This document shows positions 1 through 8,251 of a DNA stretch of 64,000 bases, piece by piece. The stretch lies in assembly GCA_965213595.1 (NCBI GenBank), contig CBDBZO010000006.1:248001-312000 (forward strand), given 5' to 3'. Position 1 is the stretch's first letter. The number at the start of each line of letters is the position of its first letter. A model generated the notes under the pieces. The model did no database searches. It worked only from the letters and a program-made list of their open reading frames with translations, and was not told the origin of the DNA. The DNA is from JBCCFC01 sp965213595 (GTDB taxonomy: Bacteria; Chloroflexota; Anaerolineae; Caldilineales; Caldilineaceae). The position numbers and the translations under genes were made by a program.

Positions 1-383
1 AGATGTCCGTCGGCGTGATGGGCATGCGCCGCCGCATCGCCAACTATGACCCGGCGCTGGCCTGGGTCAACGGCGAGCACTTCGTGCCCTGGGCGCCGAC
101 GCTGGGCTGGGTCGAGCTGGGTCACATCGTGATCACGATTGCGGGCTTTGCAATCGCGATTGCCTCGCTGCTGATGGTTTACAACTTCTTCAACAGCGCC
201 GAAGTGGGCCGCGTGGCGGGGGACAACCCGTGGCGCTCGCGCTCGCCGGAGTTTCAGATTCCGTCGCCCATTCCGGAGCACAGCTACGTCCGCCCCCTGC
301 GCGTCACGGGCGAGCCCTACGACTACGGTCTGCCCAACTCGACCTACGTGCAGATGATTCCATCCGCTGCCGGAGATGATTAG
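1..383 (+). CDS. ctaD: cytochrome c oxidase subunit I, C-terminal end (partial)
   Basis: The left edge cuts this gene; 126 codons and the stop remain. What is visible is the end of the haem-copper oxidase catalytic subunit: the GMRRRIANYDP segment (family form GMPRRIxDY), one last membrane helix at about residues 38-62 of the visible part, and a hydrophilic tail rich in Pro and Tyr. The haem and CuB ligands lie upstream, outside the window. Subunit IV, subunit III and the assembly genes ctaG, SURF1 and ctaB follow in the same direction, so this is the terminal oxidase locus of an aerobic respiratory chain. The family call rests on the tail and the context. Confidence 0.88.
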   Translation, partial: MSVGVMGMRRRIANYDPALAWVNGEHFVPWAPTLGWVELGHIVITIAGFAIAIASLLMVYNFFNSAEVGRVAGDNPWRSRSPEFQIPSPIPEHSYVRPLRVTGEPYDYGLPNSTYVQMIPSAAGDD

Positions 384-406
384 CTGTTAGCAATTGTTAA
401 CTGACC

Positions 407-442
407 GCGCGTAGGGGCACGCCATGGCGTGCCCCTACGCGC
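407..442. repeat. perfect 36-bp palindrome, copy 1 of the GGGCACGCCATGGCGTGCCC family
   Basis: The sequence equals its own reverse complement over 36 bp, centred on CCATGG. It lies between ctaD and the subunit IV gene. The 20-bp centre GGGCACGCCATGGCGTGCCC is identical at 8076-8095 and 18901-18920. Next to the centre this copy reads GTAG/CTAC where the others read GTAC/GTAC, a paired change that keeps self-complementarity. Confidence 0.95.
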
Positions 443-466
443 ATCTAACCTTTTGGAGAAATGATT

Positions 467-667
467 ATGAAAGCTGGACGCGGCGCCGCTTATCGCTTAA
501 GCGCCCTTGTTGCCCTCGTGCTGGCCGTGCTGACGGGCATTGAGTATGTGATGGCCATTGCTGGGCTGGGGCTGGTCTTCTTGATCCTGGTCGCGCTGCT
601 CAAGGCCGTGGCCGTCGTTTATTATTTTATGCATATCAACCGTCTCTGGTCGACGGACGCGCACTAA
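467..667 (+). CDS. ctaF: cytochrome c oxidase subunit IV family protein
   Basis: A 66-residue membrane protein with two hydrophobic segments (about residues 11-30 and 32-54), the second ending in VVYYFMHINRLW, typical of the small prokaryotic COX4-like subunit of aa3/caa3 oxidases. It sits between subunits I and III, the usual position. GGAG at 455-458 is 8 nt from the ATG at 467 but only 2 nt from the ATG at 461, so the second ATG is chosen. It is shorter than the usual roughly 90-110 residues. Its role is to stabilise the oxidase complex in the cytoplasmic membrane; it has no metal ligands. Confidence 0.75.
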   Translation: MKAGRGAAYRLSALVALVLAVLTGIEYVMAIAGLGLVFLILVALLKAVAVVYYFMHINRLWSTDAH

Positions 668-682
668 GAGGGACGCAAACTT

Positions 683-1330
683 ATGGCATCTGTCGCAACA
701 ACACCCGATAGCCACATCCACGTCGATGAGCACGCGCAAAGTGGCGCGCACGATTATGCTACGGCCCTGCGCAACAATCGCTTTGGCCTGTGGCTCTTTT
801 TTCTCTCCGAAGTTTTTCTCTTCGGCGGCCTGCTCGTTGCGCGATTCTACCTGTGGACGGGCGAAGAGGGCATTACCCGCCCGGAGCTGGACCAGACCAT
901 TGGCCTGATCGTGACGGTCGCGCTGCTGATCAGCTCCTTCTCGATCAACCTTGGCGAAACGGCTATGGAGCACGGCGACCGCCGCACCTTTCTGTGGGGC
1001 TTTGGCACCACCTTTGTGTTGGGTACGGTCTTTCTCTTTGGCGTGATGACCTTTGAATGGGGCATCTTCCCCTTTATCTACGAAGCGCACATCGCGCCGT
1101 CTGACGGCGTCTTTGGCGCGGTGCTCTTTGCCATGACAGGCATGCACGCCATTCACGTCTTCACCGGGCTGATCTTTATCGCCGTCGTCTGGAATTTGGG
1201 GCGCAAGGGCCAATACTCGCCCGACAAGCACTGGGGCGTCGAGGCCTGTGCCATTTACTGGCACTTTGTCGACGTGGTGTGGATTTTCTTCTACCCCGCG
1301 CTCTACTTGATTGGCACGGTGGCGCATTAA
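683..1330 (+). CDS. ctaE: cytochrome c oxidase subunit III
   Basis: A 215-residue integral membrane protein with five predicted helices, matching the short bacterial form of subunit III. The C-terminal signature WHFVDVVWIFFYPALYLIG and the internal GMHAIHVFTGL are COX3 hallmarks. The N-terminal 30 residues are hydrophilic and His-rich. The start ATG follows GAGGGA at a good distance, 15 nt after the subunit IV stop, so the genes are probably co-transcribed. It supports stability and proton uptake of the catalytic subunit and carries no redox centre. Confidence 0.95.
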   Translation: MASVATTPDSHIHVDEHAQSGAHDYATALRNNRFGLWLFFLSEVFLFGGLLVARFYLWTGEEGITRPELDQTIGLIVTVALLISSFSINLGETAMEHGDRRTFLWGFGTTFVLGTVFLFGVMTFEWGIFPFIYEAHIAPSDGVFGAVLFAMTGMHAIHVFTGLIFIAVVWNLGRKGQYSPDKHWGVEACAIYWHFVDVVWIFFYPALYLIGTVAH

Positions 1331-1333
1331 GGT

Positions 1334-1428
1334 GGTAATTGGTTGCTGGTAATCTGTAATTGGTTGGTCGTTAAATTTTGAGCAATTGAGTTTAACAAAT
1401 CAACCTTAATTGCCAGTAACAAATTACC
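1334..1428. repeat. inverted repeat in the ctaE-ctaG gap
   Basis: Bases 1334-1353 pair with 1409-1428 at 17 of 20 positions. The left arm also holds two direct copies of GTAATTGGTTG (1335-1345 and 1356-1366). It fills most of the 108-nt gap and resembles the AATTG-rich hairpin at 32402-32513. Confidence 0.7.
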
Positions 1429-1438
1429 AGTTGCTTTT

Positions 1439-2356
1439 ATGCATCCGTTGATTCAAGCCCTCTTTGGCGCCTGGGAATGGCGACCCATTGTGGTTATCAT
1501 CATGCTGCTGCTGGCCTCGACCTACGTGACAGGTTGGTGGCGGCTGCGTCGCAAGCGCGGGGCAGAATCGCGGCTGGCCTCCGTGCTGCGGCTGGTGACT
1601 TATCTGGTAGGCATGTTTGTGCTGGCCGTGGCGCTGATGTCGCCGGTGGATCGGCTGGGGCCGCAGCTCTTTCTGATGCACATGATCCAGCACCTGCTCT
1701 CGATTATGGTGGCCGCGCCGCTGCTCTGCCTGGCCGAGCCCTTTCCGATTGGCCTGTGGGGTCTGCCGCAGCCGCTACGCCGACGCGTGGCTCGCCTGTT
1801 CATGCACGATTCCGTGATGCGTCAAGCGCTGCGCCCGGTCACGCAACCCGCAATTATGTGGCTGGCGTTTATCTTTATCCTGCTGGGCTGGCACGATGCG
1901 GGCGCGTACAACGCGGCGCTGCGCCACGAGTGGGTGCACGACATCCAGCATATCACCTTTTTTGTGAGCGCGCTGGGCTACTGGTGGCACGTCGTCGGCA
2001 ATGGGCCGCGGCTGCACCCCAGGCTGCCGGGCTGGGGGCGGCTGGCCTTCCTGCTGCTGGCAATTCCGCCCAACGCCATCACCGGCGCGGTGATTTCGTT
2101 TGCGCAGCGGCCCATTTATACGTACTACGAAAGCGTGCCCCGCATCTGGGGCATCAGCGTGATGGATGATCAGCTTTGGGGCGGCATCATCATGTACATC
2201 CCCGGCAGCATGATGTTTATCATCGGCGCGCTGATTGTGCTGGCCCGCGTGATTTACGGCCGCTCGCCCGAAGAAGGCTCACGCGAAACGAGGCCCCATC
2301 CGCTCACGGCGCTGGAAAAGCACCGCGAGTCGCAGCTGGGGCAGCAGGCCGCGTAA
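1439..2356 (+). CDS. ctaG: cytochrome c oxidase assembly factor CtaG (Caa3_CtaG family)
   Basis: A 305-residue polytopic protein with about seven membrane helices and the family's His-rich segments (HMIQHLLSIMVAAPLL near residue 80; HEWVHDIQHITFF near 165; YWWHVVGNGPRLHP near 181). Bacillus-type CtaG helps assemble copper into caa3-type oxidases, and this Caa3_CtaG fold is distinct from the periplasmic Cox11 type. It lies between ctaE and SURF1 in an oxidase assembly run. No strong ribosome-binding site is visible before the ATG, since the preceding gap is taken up by a hairpin repeat. The C-terminal 40 residues are charged and cytosolic. Confidence 0.9.
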   Translation: MHPLIQALFGAWEWRPIVVIIMLLLASTYVTGWWRLRRKRGAESRLASVLRLVTYLVGMFVLAVALMSPVDRLGPQLFLMHMIQHLLSIMVAAPLLCLAEPFPIGLWGLPQPLRRRVARLFMHDSVMRQALRPVTQPAIMWLAFIFILLGWHDAGAYNAALRHEWVHDIQHITFFVSALGYWWHVVGNGPRLHPRLPGWGRLAFLLLAIPPNAITGAVISFAQRPIYTYYESVPRIWGISVMDDQLWGGIIMYIPGSMMFIIGALIVLARVIYGRSPEEGSRETRPHPLTALEKHRESQLGQQAA

Positions 2357-2420
2357 TTTAACGCAAGGACGCAAGGGGGCGGGGAGTTCTTCGTCAACGT
2401 TGAGCCCTTTACGTTAAATT
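2355..2420. repeat. hairpin repeat after ctaG
   Basis: Nine-bp arms (2355-2363 and 2412-2420) enclose AACGCAAGGACGCAAGG and the loop motif TTCGTCAACG. The same loop motif occurs in the hairpins at 20917-20989 and 28581-28652, which suggests one family. It begins within the ctaG stop codon and may end or process the transcript. Confidence 0.7.
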
Positions 2421-2483
2421 TTGGTCTTACCCAAATCGTTACTGACAAAGTCAACGTAGACTGACGAGTGACGTGAAATTTAC

Positions 2484-3299
2484 ATGAACCTATTCCTAAA
2501 ACTCTTTTCCCGCAAGTGGTGGCTGCCGACCTTGATTATGATCGGCGGCATTCTTTTTTTGGTGCAGCTTGGCCTCTGGCAGCTTGACCGCATGGAGTGG
2601 CGGCGCGACTTGAACGCGACGGTGATGGCGCGCTGGAATGCGGAACCGCTCGACCTGAACAGCGAGCCGGTCTCCGATGCGGCGGAGCTGGAATACCGCC
2701 GCGTGCTGGCCGAGGGCCGCTTTGATTACAACAACCAAATCATTTGGAACAATCAGAGCTTTAACGGCCAGCCCGGCGTCGGCCTGGTGACGCCGCTGGT
2801 GCTGGATGACGGCACGGCCGTGCTGGTGGATCGCGGCTGGATTCCCTACAGGGAGGCCGAGGCGGGCGCTTACGCGCAGTACAGCGAAGCCGTCGACGCC
2901 GCCATCGTGGGCCGCGCACACGATTCGCAGACGGCCCAGGGCGACGTGCCCCCGCCGGAAGAGCCGCAGAGCGAATGGTTCCGCGTCGATGTGGAAGCCA
3001 TCCAAGCGCAGATGCCGTATGATTTGCTGCCCTTCTTTCTCGTGCAGCTGCCCGAAGCCGACCGCGCCTACGACGCCCTGCCGGGTCGCGATATCGCCGC
3101 GCTCAACCCCGTTTACGATCTGCGCGACCCGTCGATGCACCTGAGCTACGCGCTTCAGTGGTTTACCTTTGGCGCAGTCTTTGGCCTGGGCTACATTCTG
3201 CTTGTGCGCCATCAGGAGCGGCGCGCCGAGCGCAAAGAGAACGAAGACGAACTGTCGAGCGGCATAACGTCATCTGAACCACTGGAACAGGGATTATAG
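2484..3299 (+). CDS. SURF1 family cytochrome oxidase assembly protein
   Basis: A 271-residue protein with the SURF1 architecture: a membrane helix near the N-terminus (about 14-31) followed by LGLWQLDRMEWRR, a long extracytoplasmic domain containing the family segments GVGLVTPLVL and VLVDRGWIPY, and a second helix near 225-243. SURF1 proteins aid insertion of haem a into subunit I. Its place between ctaG and ctaB fits. The C-terminal tail after the second helix is highly charged. No clear ribosome-binding site precedes the ATG. Confidence 0.92.
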   Translation: MNLFLKLFSRKWWLPTLIMIGGILFLVQLGLWQLDRMEWRRDLNATVMARWNAEPLDLNSEPVSDAAELEYRRVLAEGRFDYNNQIIWNNQSFNGQPGVGLVTPLVLDDGTAVLVDRGWIPYREAEAGAYAQYSEAVDAAIVGRAHDSQTAQGDVPPPEEPQSEWFRVDVEAIQAQMPYDLLPFFLVQLPEADRAYDALPGRDIAALNPVYDLRDPSMHLSYALQWFTFGAVFGLGYILLVRHQERRAERKENEDELSSGITSSEPLEQGL

Positions 3300-3331
3300 A
3301 TTTTTTGCAGCCGGTGGAGTAAAGTATTTGC

Positions 3332-4312
3332 ATGTCTACAGAAACGGCAGTTGGCCCTTCACCCGTTATTAAACCTACCGTGACTTCGGTGGGTCGTTCG
3401 ACGTTCAAATTCACCGCGCGCGATCTGGTCATGCTGACCAAGCCGCGCATTATTTCGCTGCTGCTGGCCATCACGCTGGTGCCCATGTTCTTGGCGGGCG
3501 AGCAGCCGCCGAGCCTGTGGCTAATTTTGTCCACGATGGCGGGCGGCTTTTTGGCGGCGGGCGGCGCCAACGCGCTCAACCAGTTCGCGGATCGAGACAT
3601 CGATCACGTGATGTCGCGCACGAGCAAGCGCCCGCTGCCGAGCGGCCGCATGGCTCCGTGGCAGGTGCTGGCCTTTGGGCTGATTTTGAGCGCGGCCAGC
3701 GTGGCGCTGCTCTGGTTCGCGGCCAACCCGCTCACGGCGCTGCTGGCGCTGGCGGGCATCCTGTACTACGTGCTGATCTACACGCTGCTGCTCAAGCGGC
3801 GCAGCACGCAAAATATCGTCGTCGGCGGCGCGGCGGGCGCGATTCCGCCGCTGGTCGGCTGGGCAGCGGTCGCCAACGAAGTCTCGCTGCTGCCGGTGCT
3901 GATGTTTGCGATTGTTTTTTACTGGACGCCGCCGCACTTCTGGGCGCTCGCGCTGCGCCGGCAAAATGAATACCGCGAGGCGGGCGTGCCCATGCTGCCC
4001 GTTGTCGCGGGTGAGCGGGAGACGCAGCGGCAGATTGTGCTCTACAGCGTGCTGCTGGCGCTCGTTTGCGTGCTGCCCGTGCTGCTGGAGCTGATGGGGC
4101 CGATCTACCTGGTCGGCGCGCTGCTGCTCAACGGCCTCTTCCTGCGCGACGCCGTTGCCATCTGGCGCAACCCGGTCGAGCAGAACGTGTGGCGGCTGTA
4201 CAAGTTTAGCCTGCTCTATCTGGCGCTGCTCTTTCTCGCCATGGGAATCGATGGGCTCTTTTATACGGCGCCTGCGGGCTTGGTCGATTTTGCCCTGCGG
4301 CTGCCGTTTTAA
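3332..4312 (+). CDS. ctaB: protohaem IX farnesyltransferase (haem O synthase)
   Basis: A 326-residue UbiA-superfamily membrane prenyltransferase with about nine helices. The first Mg-diphosphate motif NxxxDxxxD is N83-D87-D91 (NQFADRDID), followed by TSKRPLPSGR; the second Asp-rich stretch is replaced by the RQNEYREAGVPMLPVVAG segment usual in this family. It farnesylates haem b to haem O, the precursor of haem A for the aa3 oxidase encoded upstream. GGTGGAG lies about 13 nt before the ATG. No ctaA (haem A synthase) is present in the window. Confidence 0.95.
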   Translation: MSTETAVGPSPVIKPTVTSVGRSTFKFTARDLVMLTKPRIISLLLAITLVPMFLAGEQPPSLWLILSTMAGGFLAAGGANALNQFADRDIDHVMSRTSKRPLPSGRMAPWQVLAFGLILSAASVALLWFAANPLTALLALAGILYYVLIYTLLLKRRSTQNIVVGGAAGAIPPLVGWAAVANEVSLLPVLMFAIVFYWTPPHFWALALRRQNEYREAGVPMLPVVAGERETQRQIVLYSVLLALVCVLPVLLELMGPIYLVGALLLNGLFLRDAVAIWRNPVEQNVWRLYKFSLLYLALLFLAMGIDGLFYTAPAGLVDFALRLPF

Positions 4313-4316
4313 GTAG

Positions 4317-5018
4317 ATGAGATGGAACCAGGACGATAAAATACTTGGAATAGTGGATATGTCTGTTGATCAAAGAATTATAGAAAGGCTCAATGAGCTT
4401 TTACTAATGGGAGACCAAGTTCTTGCATCTAAGTATAGTCCTGGAGCTTATGTCGTAGGAGACGATCGCGTTGATTCACAGTTAGCGCATCAATGGTCTA
4501 CAAGTGTACAGAGTTTATTGGCACGTATTTTTGGTTCCAATAGCGACCATTACAGAAATTTTACTAAACAAGTAAACGATATTACTTACAGTCCAGCATC
4601 TCGGGCTCAGGGAGTTCTAAAAGCGGCAAAGGATGACTACGAAAACGAACATTTATTTGAAATACGTCGAGCGATTGAAGCAGAGTTGTTTGATGATTTT
4701 CTTGAACAAGCAGCCTATTTACTTGATTCGGGCTATTATCAATCAGCAGCGGTGATTGCAGGTTGTGTATTAGAAGACGGTCTGAGAAAGATGTGTGAGG
4801 CTGGTGGAATTGCACTTTCTAACAAACCTAAGCTTGATAAAATGAACGCTGATTTAGCGAAGGGCGGAATTGTATCTAAGCTTCTTCAAAAGAGAATTAC
4901 ACTGCTTGCTGACTTAAGAAACAAAGCGGCTCATGGCGAATGGGAACAGTTCAATCGAGAAGATGTAGAAGAAATGGTACCTGCCGTTCGTAGAATTATG
5001 GAAAAGTATTTTTCTTGA
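4317..5018 (+). CDS. HEPN-like protein (DUF4145-type C-terminus), AT-rich
   Basis: A 233-residue protein whose C-terminal half (about residues 120-230) is helical and carries LADLRNKAAHGEW. R201-N202-xxx-H206 is the R-N-x(3)-H form of the HEPN RNase motif. DUF4145-type HEPN domains occur in toxin-antitoxin and defence proteins, and some are non-catalytic. No nucleotidyltransferase or other antitoxin-like partner is adjacent. The gene is clearly AT-rich, unlike the flanking GC-rich genes, which suggests recent transfer. An alternative start at 4359 has GGA 9 nt upstream and is as likely as the ATG at 4317, which follows the ctaB stop by 4 nt. The substrate is unknown. Confidence 0.7.
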   Translation: MRWNQDDKILGIVDMSVDQRIIERLNELLLMGDQVLASKYSPGAYVVGDDRVDSQLAHQWSTSVQSLLARIFGSNSDHYRNFTKQVNDITYSPASRAQGVLKAAKDDYENEHLFEIRRAIEAELFDDFLEQAAYLLDSGYYQSAAVIAGCVLEDGLRKMCEAGGIALSNKPKLDKMNADLAKGGIVSKLLQKRITLLADLRNKAAHGEWEQFNREDVEEMVPAVRRIMEKYFS

Positions 5019-5176
5019 AGTAAAATCTCAGTGAGAACAGGACTTTTTTTGTGGGAGCGTACCTTCGTGGTCACTCGCAGCTAACAGATATGAGGCGCTG
5101 TCGCGGCGAGAAAAAATTCCTGTTACCATATTGGCTTACTTTAGTATTAAAGCATGATGTTACGTGACCGCCAATC

Positions 5177-5216
5177 AAAAAGGGCGCGACTGCGTTTTCG
5201 CAGTCGCGCCCTTTTC
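5177..5216 (-). terminator. Rho-independent terminator, probably bidirectional
   Basis: A perfect 13-bp stem (5182-5194 with 5199-5211) and a 4-base loop are flanked by a run of A on the left and T on the right. It lies between the HEPN gene (plus) and the ferredoxin gene (minus), which converge here, so it can stop both. The U-tract is best for minus-strand transcripts. Confidence 0.85.
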
Positions 5217-5231
5217 TATTCCGCTGCCAAC

Positions 5232-5588
5232 CTACGCCGACACCCACTCCGGCTCCGGCATAATCTCCTCTGCGGGCTGCGGCCCCTGGTCGCTGCGGCC
5301 CGATCCCTCCAGCCGACTAATCGCGCGCACCGTCATGTCGTGGTCACACAGAATCTGGCAGGACAAGCGTGCGCCCTCGACACCGCGCGCCTCCAGCACA
5401 TCGCGCTCGGCCACGGTCATCTTCTCCGGCTCGCCCTCGACAAATTCAACGCGACAGGTCGTGCATTTGGCGTTGCCGCCACAGGCGTAAAGCTGGTCGA
5501 CACCGGCATCTTCGGAGAGCGCCAAAACGAGACGTTTACCGTCCGCCACGTCAAACGTGCCAAATTCTTCAACGGTTAACTGAGCCAT
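5232..5588 (-). CDS. 2Fe-2S ferredoxin
   Basis: A 118-residue plant-type ferredoxin. The cluster ligands are C36, C42, C45 and C77 in the pattern CGGNAKCTTC then LSCQ, the CxxxxxCxxC...C arrangement of adrenodoxin-like ferredoxins. A fifth cysteine (C81) is nearby. The C-terminal 25 residues are acidic and Pro-rich. AGGAT lies 7 nt before the ATG. It probably carries single electrons for an unidentified partner; the P450 at 21017 is a possible but unproven client. It ends 16 nt from the terminator above and has no same-strand neighbour closer than the TlpA gene. Confidence 0.93.
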   Translation of the reverse strand: MAQLTVEEFGTFDVADGKRLVLALSEDAGVDQLYACGGNAKCTTCRVEFVEGEPEKMTVAERDVLEARGVEGARLSCQILCDHDMTVRAISRLEGSGRSDQGPQPAEEIMPEPEWVSA

Positions 5589-5697
5589 TATTTATCCTTG
5601 GTGAAAGTTTGATGTTGAACGATTTGATTATGGCAAAGGTTGGCGCGAAATGGTGTGCCGGCTGATACAATCACGCGCTCTAGCCCTCCTGGTGAAA

Positions 5698-6237
5698 TCA
5701 TGGCAGCATGGCCTCGATATTTTCCACCAGCGTGATTCGGTTCATCTCCCCCGGCCACACCTGCCGAATGATGCCGTCGCCATCAATAAAAAAGGTGGTG
5801 GGCATCCCGATGATGTTGTAGGCCTGCGCGGTTTCCTGCTCTGGATCGAGCGGAATGGCGAAGGTGAGGTCGCGCTCGTCGGCGTATGTACCCACGTACT
5901 CCGCCGTATTGAGCTGATCAAGATTGACACCGACGATCTGTGCGCGCTCGCCATAGTGCGCCGCCGTGCTCTGCAGCGCGGGCAGCTCCCGCTCGCAGGG
6001 CGCACACCAGGTGGCCCAGAAGTTGAGCACCACGGGCGAGCCGTCCGCCAGCGCCTCGCTCAGCGTAAAGGTCTCGCCGTCCAGCGTCTCCAGCCTGAAA
6101 TCTGGCGCGCGCTGGCCAATAGCGGCTTCGACGCCTAACGTCGTCTCCGCCGCCGAAGCCGGCACGCGGCTCGACCACGTCCACCAGCCGCCAAAAATAA
6201 ATACGAGAAGGGCAATGAAATACCAAGACTTGGTCAT
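5698..6237 (-). CDS. TlpA/ResA-like membrane-anchored thioredoxin
   Basis: A 179-residue protein with an N-terminal membrane anchor (about 5-22) and a thioredoxin fold of the AhpC/TSA-Redoxin type. The active site is W77-C78-A-P-C81 in NFWATWCAPC, and the cis-Pro lies in GMPTTFFID. Such proteins reduce disulfides outside the membrane, often on apocytochrome c or CuA/Sco sites of oxidases, which would fit the oxidase locus nearby. The ATG at 6237 is chosen because the sequence upstream of it in frame looks non-coding and the anchor begins there. No cytochrome c maturation genes are visible. Confidence 0.88.
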   Translation of the reverse strand: MTKSWYFIALLVFIFGGWWTWSSRVPASAAETTLGVEAAIGQRAPDFRLETLDGETFTLSEALADGSPVVLNFWATWCAPCERELPALQSTAAHYGERAQIVGVNLDQLNTAEYVGTYADERDLTFAIPLDPEQETAQAYNIIGMPTTFFIDGDGIIRQVWPGEMNRITLVENIEAMLP

Positions 6238-6267
6238 ACGTTCGTTTAGATACAAAGCGCGACGGCC

Positions 6268-6334
6268 AAAGTGACCGCCACGGCCCAATAATACAATAGT
6301 TACCACTCAATGCGTGGGCCGTGATTGTCACTTT
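6268..6334. repeat. imperfect inverted repeat between gnd and the TlpA gene
   Basis: Bases 6268-6287 pair with 6315-6334 at 17 of 20 positions, with a 27-nt AT-rich loop. A third copy of CGGTCACTTT occurs at 6357-6366. It could be a termination or operator structure for either minus-strand gene; no U-tract is present. Confidence 0.65.
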
Positions 6335-6375
6335 TCTTCGACCGTCCGAGAAGTAACGGTCACTTTAATTAGCCT

Positions 6376-7812
6376 CTACTCAATCTCCTCCGCCTCCGCC
6401 GCCCACTCGGTGTGGAAGACGCCTTCGACATCCAGCCGCTCGTAGGTGTGCGCACCAAAGAAGTCGCGCTGGGCCTGAATTAAATTAGCGGGCAGCCGCT
6501 CGCTGCGGTAGGAATCGTAGTAGGCCAGGCTCGCGCCAAAAGCGGGCACGGGAATCCCCAGGCCGACGGCCGTCTGCACCACGCTGCGCCAGGCGGGCAG
6601 CCGCTCGACAATCGCGTCGCGGAAGTAGTCATCGAGCATCAAGTTGACAAGGTTTGCATCTCGGTTATAGGCGGCGGTGATTTCATCCAGGAAGCGGGCG
6701 CGGATAATGCAGCCAGCGCGCCAAATCGAGGCGACCTCGCCTAAATTCAGATCGTAGTCGTACTCGTTGCTCGCCAGCTTGAGCAGCGACATGCCCTGGG
6801 CGTAGGCGCTGATTTTGCTGGCGTAGAGCGCCTGCCGCACCTGGTTGACCAGCGTCTCGCGGTCGCCCTCAAATTTCGCATCCGGCCCCGGCAGCACCTT
6901 CGACGCCGCGACGCGTTCGTCCTTGAAGCTGGATAGAATGCGCGCCACCACGGCCATGTCGATGGTGGGAATCGCCGCGCCCACGTTGAAGGCGTCCTGG
7001 CTCGTCCACTTGCCCGTTCCCTTCTGCGCCGCCGCATCCCGAATCTGGTCGACCAGCGGCTGGCCCGTTTCGTCATCGACGCGGCGAAAAATCTCCACGG
7101 TGATGTCGATCAGAAAGCTGTCCAGCTCGCCCTGATTCCACTCATCGAAGATATCGGCCAGCTCAGTGGGAGACAGGTTCAGCGCGTGGCGCAGAATGTC
7201 GTAAGCCTCGGCGATCAGCTGCATGTCGGCGTACTCGATGCCGTTGTGCACCATTTTGACGTAGTGGCCCGCCCCGCGCGGCCCCAAATACGCCACGCAC
7301 GGCTCGCCATCCTCCTCGGCCTTGGCCGCCACCGCCTGCATCATCTCGTCGACGGCGCTCCACACCTCGCGCGAGCCGCCCGGCATGAGCGAAGGGCCCC
7401 ACAGCGCGCCCTCTTCGCCGCCGCTGATGCCCATGCCCATAAAGGTCAGCCCTTTTTCCTCCAGCTCGTTGGTGCGGCGCTCGGTGTCGTGGAAGTAGCT
7501 GTTGCCGCCGTCGATGATCAGGTCGCCCTCTTCGTAGAGCGGCGCGAGATCGTCGATCACGTAATCGACCGGCTTGCCCGCTTTTACCATCACCAGCGCC
7601 CGGCGCGGCTTCTTGAGCGCGGCGACAAACTCTTCGTACGTCTCCGTCGGCACCAGATTCTTGCCGGGGTTTTCGTCCACCAAATCCTGCATCTTGGAGG
7701 TCGTGCGGTTGTAGACGGCCACGGTGTAGCCGTTGCGTTCAAAGTTGAGGGCAATGTTGCGGCCCATTACCTCCATGCCGATAATGCCGATGTCTGCGGT
7801 TGCTTCTGCCAT
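6376..7812 (-). CDS. gnd: 6-phosphogluconate dehydrogenase, decarboxylating
   Basis: A 478-residue enzyme of the oxidative pentose phosphate pathway that converts 6-phosphogluconate to ribulose 5-phosphate and CO2 with NADP. The N-terminal Rossmann motif is GIIGMEVMGRN (9-19). Substrate and catalytic segments ISGGEEGALWGPSLMPGG, VKMVHNGIEYADMQL and KGTGKWTSQDAF are all present, and the length matches the long dimeric form. AGGGAG lies 8 nt before the ATG. Glucose-6-phosphate dehydrogenase is not in the window. Confidence 0.97.
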   Translation of the reverse strand: MAEATADIGIIGMEVMGRNIALNFERNGYTVAVYNRTTSKMQDLVDENPGKNLVPTETYEEFVAALKKPRRALVMVKAGKPVDYVIDDLAPLYEEGDLIIDGGNSYFHDTERRTNELEEKGLTFMGMGISGGEEGALWGPSLMPGGSREVWSAVDEMMQAVAAKAEEDGEPCVAYLGPRGAGHYVKMVHNGIEYADMQLIAEAYDILRHALNLSPTELADIFDEWNQGELDSFLIDITVEIFRRVDDETGQPLVDQIRDAAAQKGTGKWTSQDAFNVGAAIPTIDMAVVARILSSFKDERVAASKVLPGPDAKFEGDRETLVNQVRQALYASKISAYAQGMSLLKLASNEYDYDLNLGEVASIWRAGCIIRARFLDEITAAYNRDANLVNLMLDDYFRDAIVERLPAWRSVVQTAVGLGIPVPAFGASLAYYDSYRSERLPANLIQAQRDFFGAHTYERLDVEGVFHTEWAAEAEEIE

Positions 7813-7957
7813 TTTGTGCTCCCTGAGGATTTTTGATTTGGGATTTTTGATTTACGACTGATTCGTTGAAGTTGAGTGTTGCTTTAGTATACCAAATCTC
7901 TCCCTCACAGCCGTAGGATTTAGAACATTGGAGATGATGGCGTCAAGGGGGACGACA

Positions 7958-8245
7958 TGTCATTCCGACCGGGTCGACCGATTAACTGGGCAAACGAAAC
8001 AAGATCAGTGAGGAATCTTTCCGCCGTTTTTCCCGCAACTAAATGGCTCTTTAGAAACTCAAGTGGTATGCGTACGGGCACGCCATGGCGTGCCCGTACG
8101 CATACCACTTGACCATACGAACTCCAACTGAACCACTAAAACAAGCTCGCTCTGTAGCCTGCGCAGTTAAAAAGCCAATTCGTCGCAATAGACGCTGCCG
8201 TTCCGTCGGCGACAGACAGATTTCTCGCATCCGCTCGAAATGACA
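7958..8245. repeat. 288-bp element with inverted ends (TGTCATTCCGA / TCGAAATGACA)
   Basis: The ends are inverted repeats matching at 10 of 11 positions. A shorter relative with the same ends and the same inner AGATTTCTC..CCGCTCGAAA segment lies at 50852-50989. This copy contains a 54-bp perfect palindrome in its middle. It fills most of the 439-nt gap between gnd and the CHAT gene, and no credible gene is seen in the gap. No transposase is present, so if mobile it would be a MITE-like passenger. Confidence 0.6.
8059..8112. repeat. perfect 54-bp palindrome, copy 2 of the GGGCACGCCATGGCGTGCCC family
   Basis: All 27 pairs are complementary. The inner 28 bp (GTAC plus the 20-bp core plus GTAC) equal copy 3 at 18884-18937. 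The outer 13-bp arms (TCAAGTGGTATGC and its complement) are private to this copy. Confidence 0.95.
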
Positions 8246-8251
8246 CTTTGC

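Noticed and set aside
497..1327. A 276-codon minus-strand open frame opposite subunits IV and III of the oxidase
   Set aside because: It is antisense to two well-supported cox genes and shows no family similarity.
7920..8108. A 62-codon minus-strand open frame in the gnd-CHAT gap
   Set aside because: It reads through the 54-bp palindrome and the repeat element, with no ribosome-binding site or similarity.
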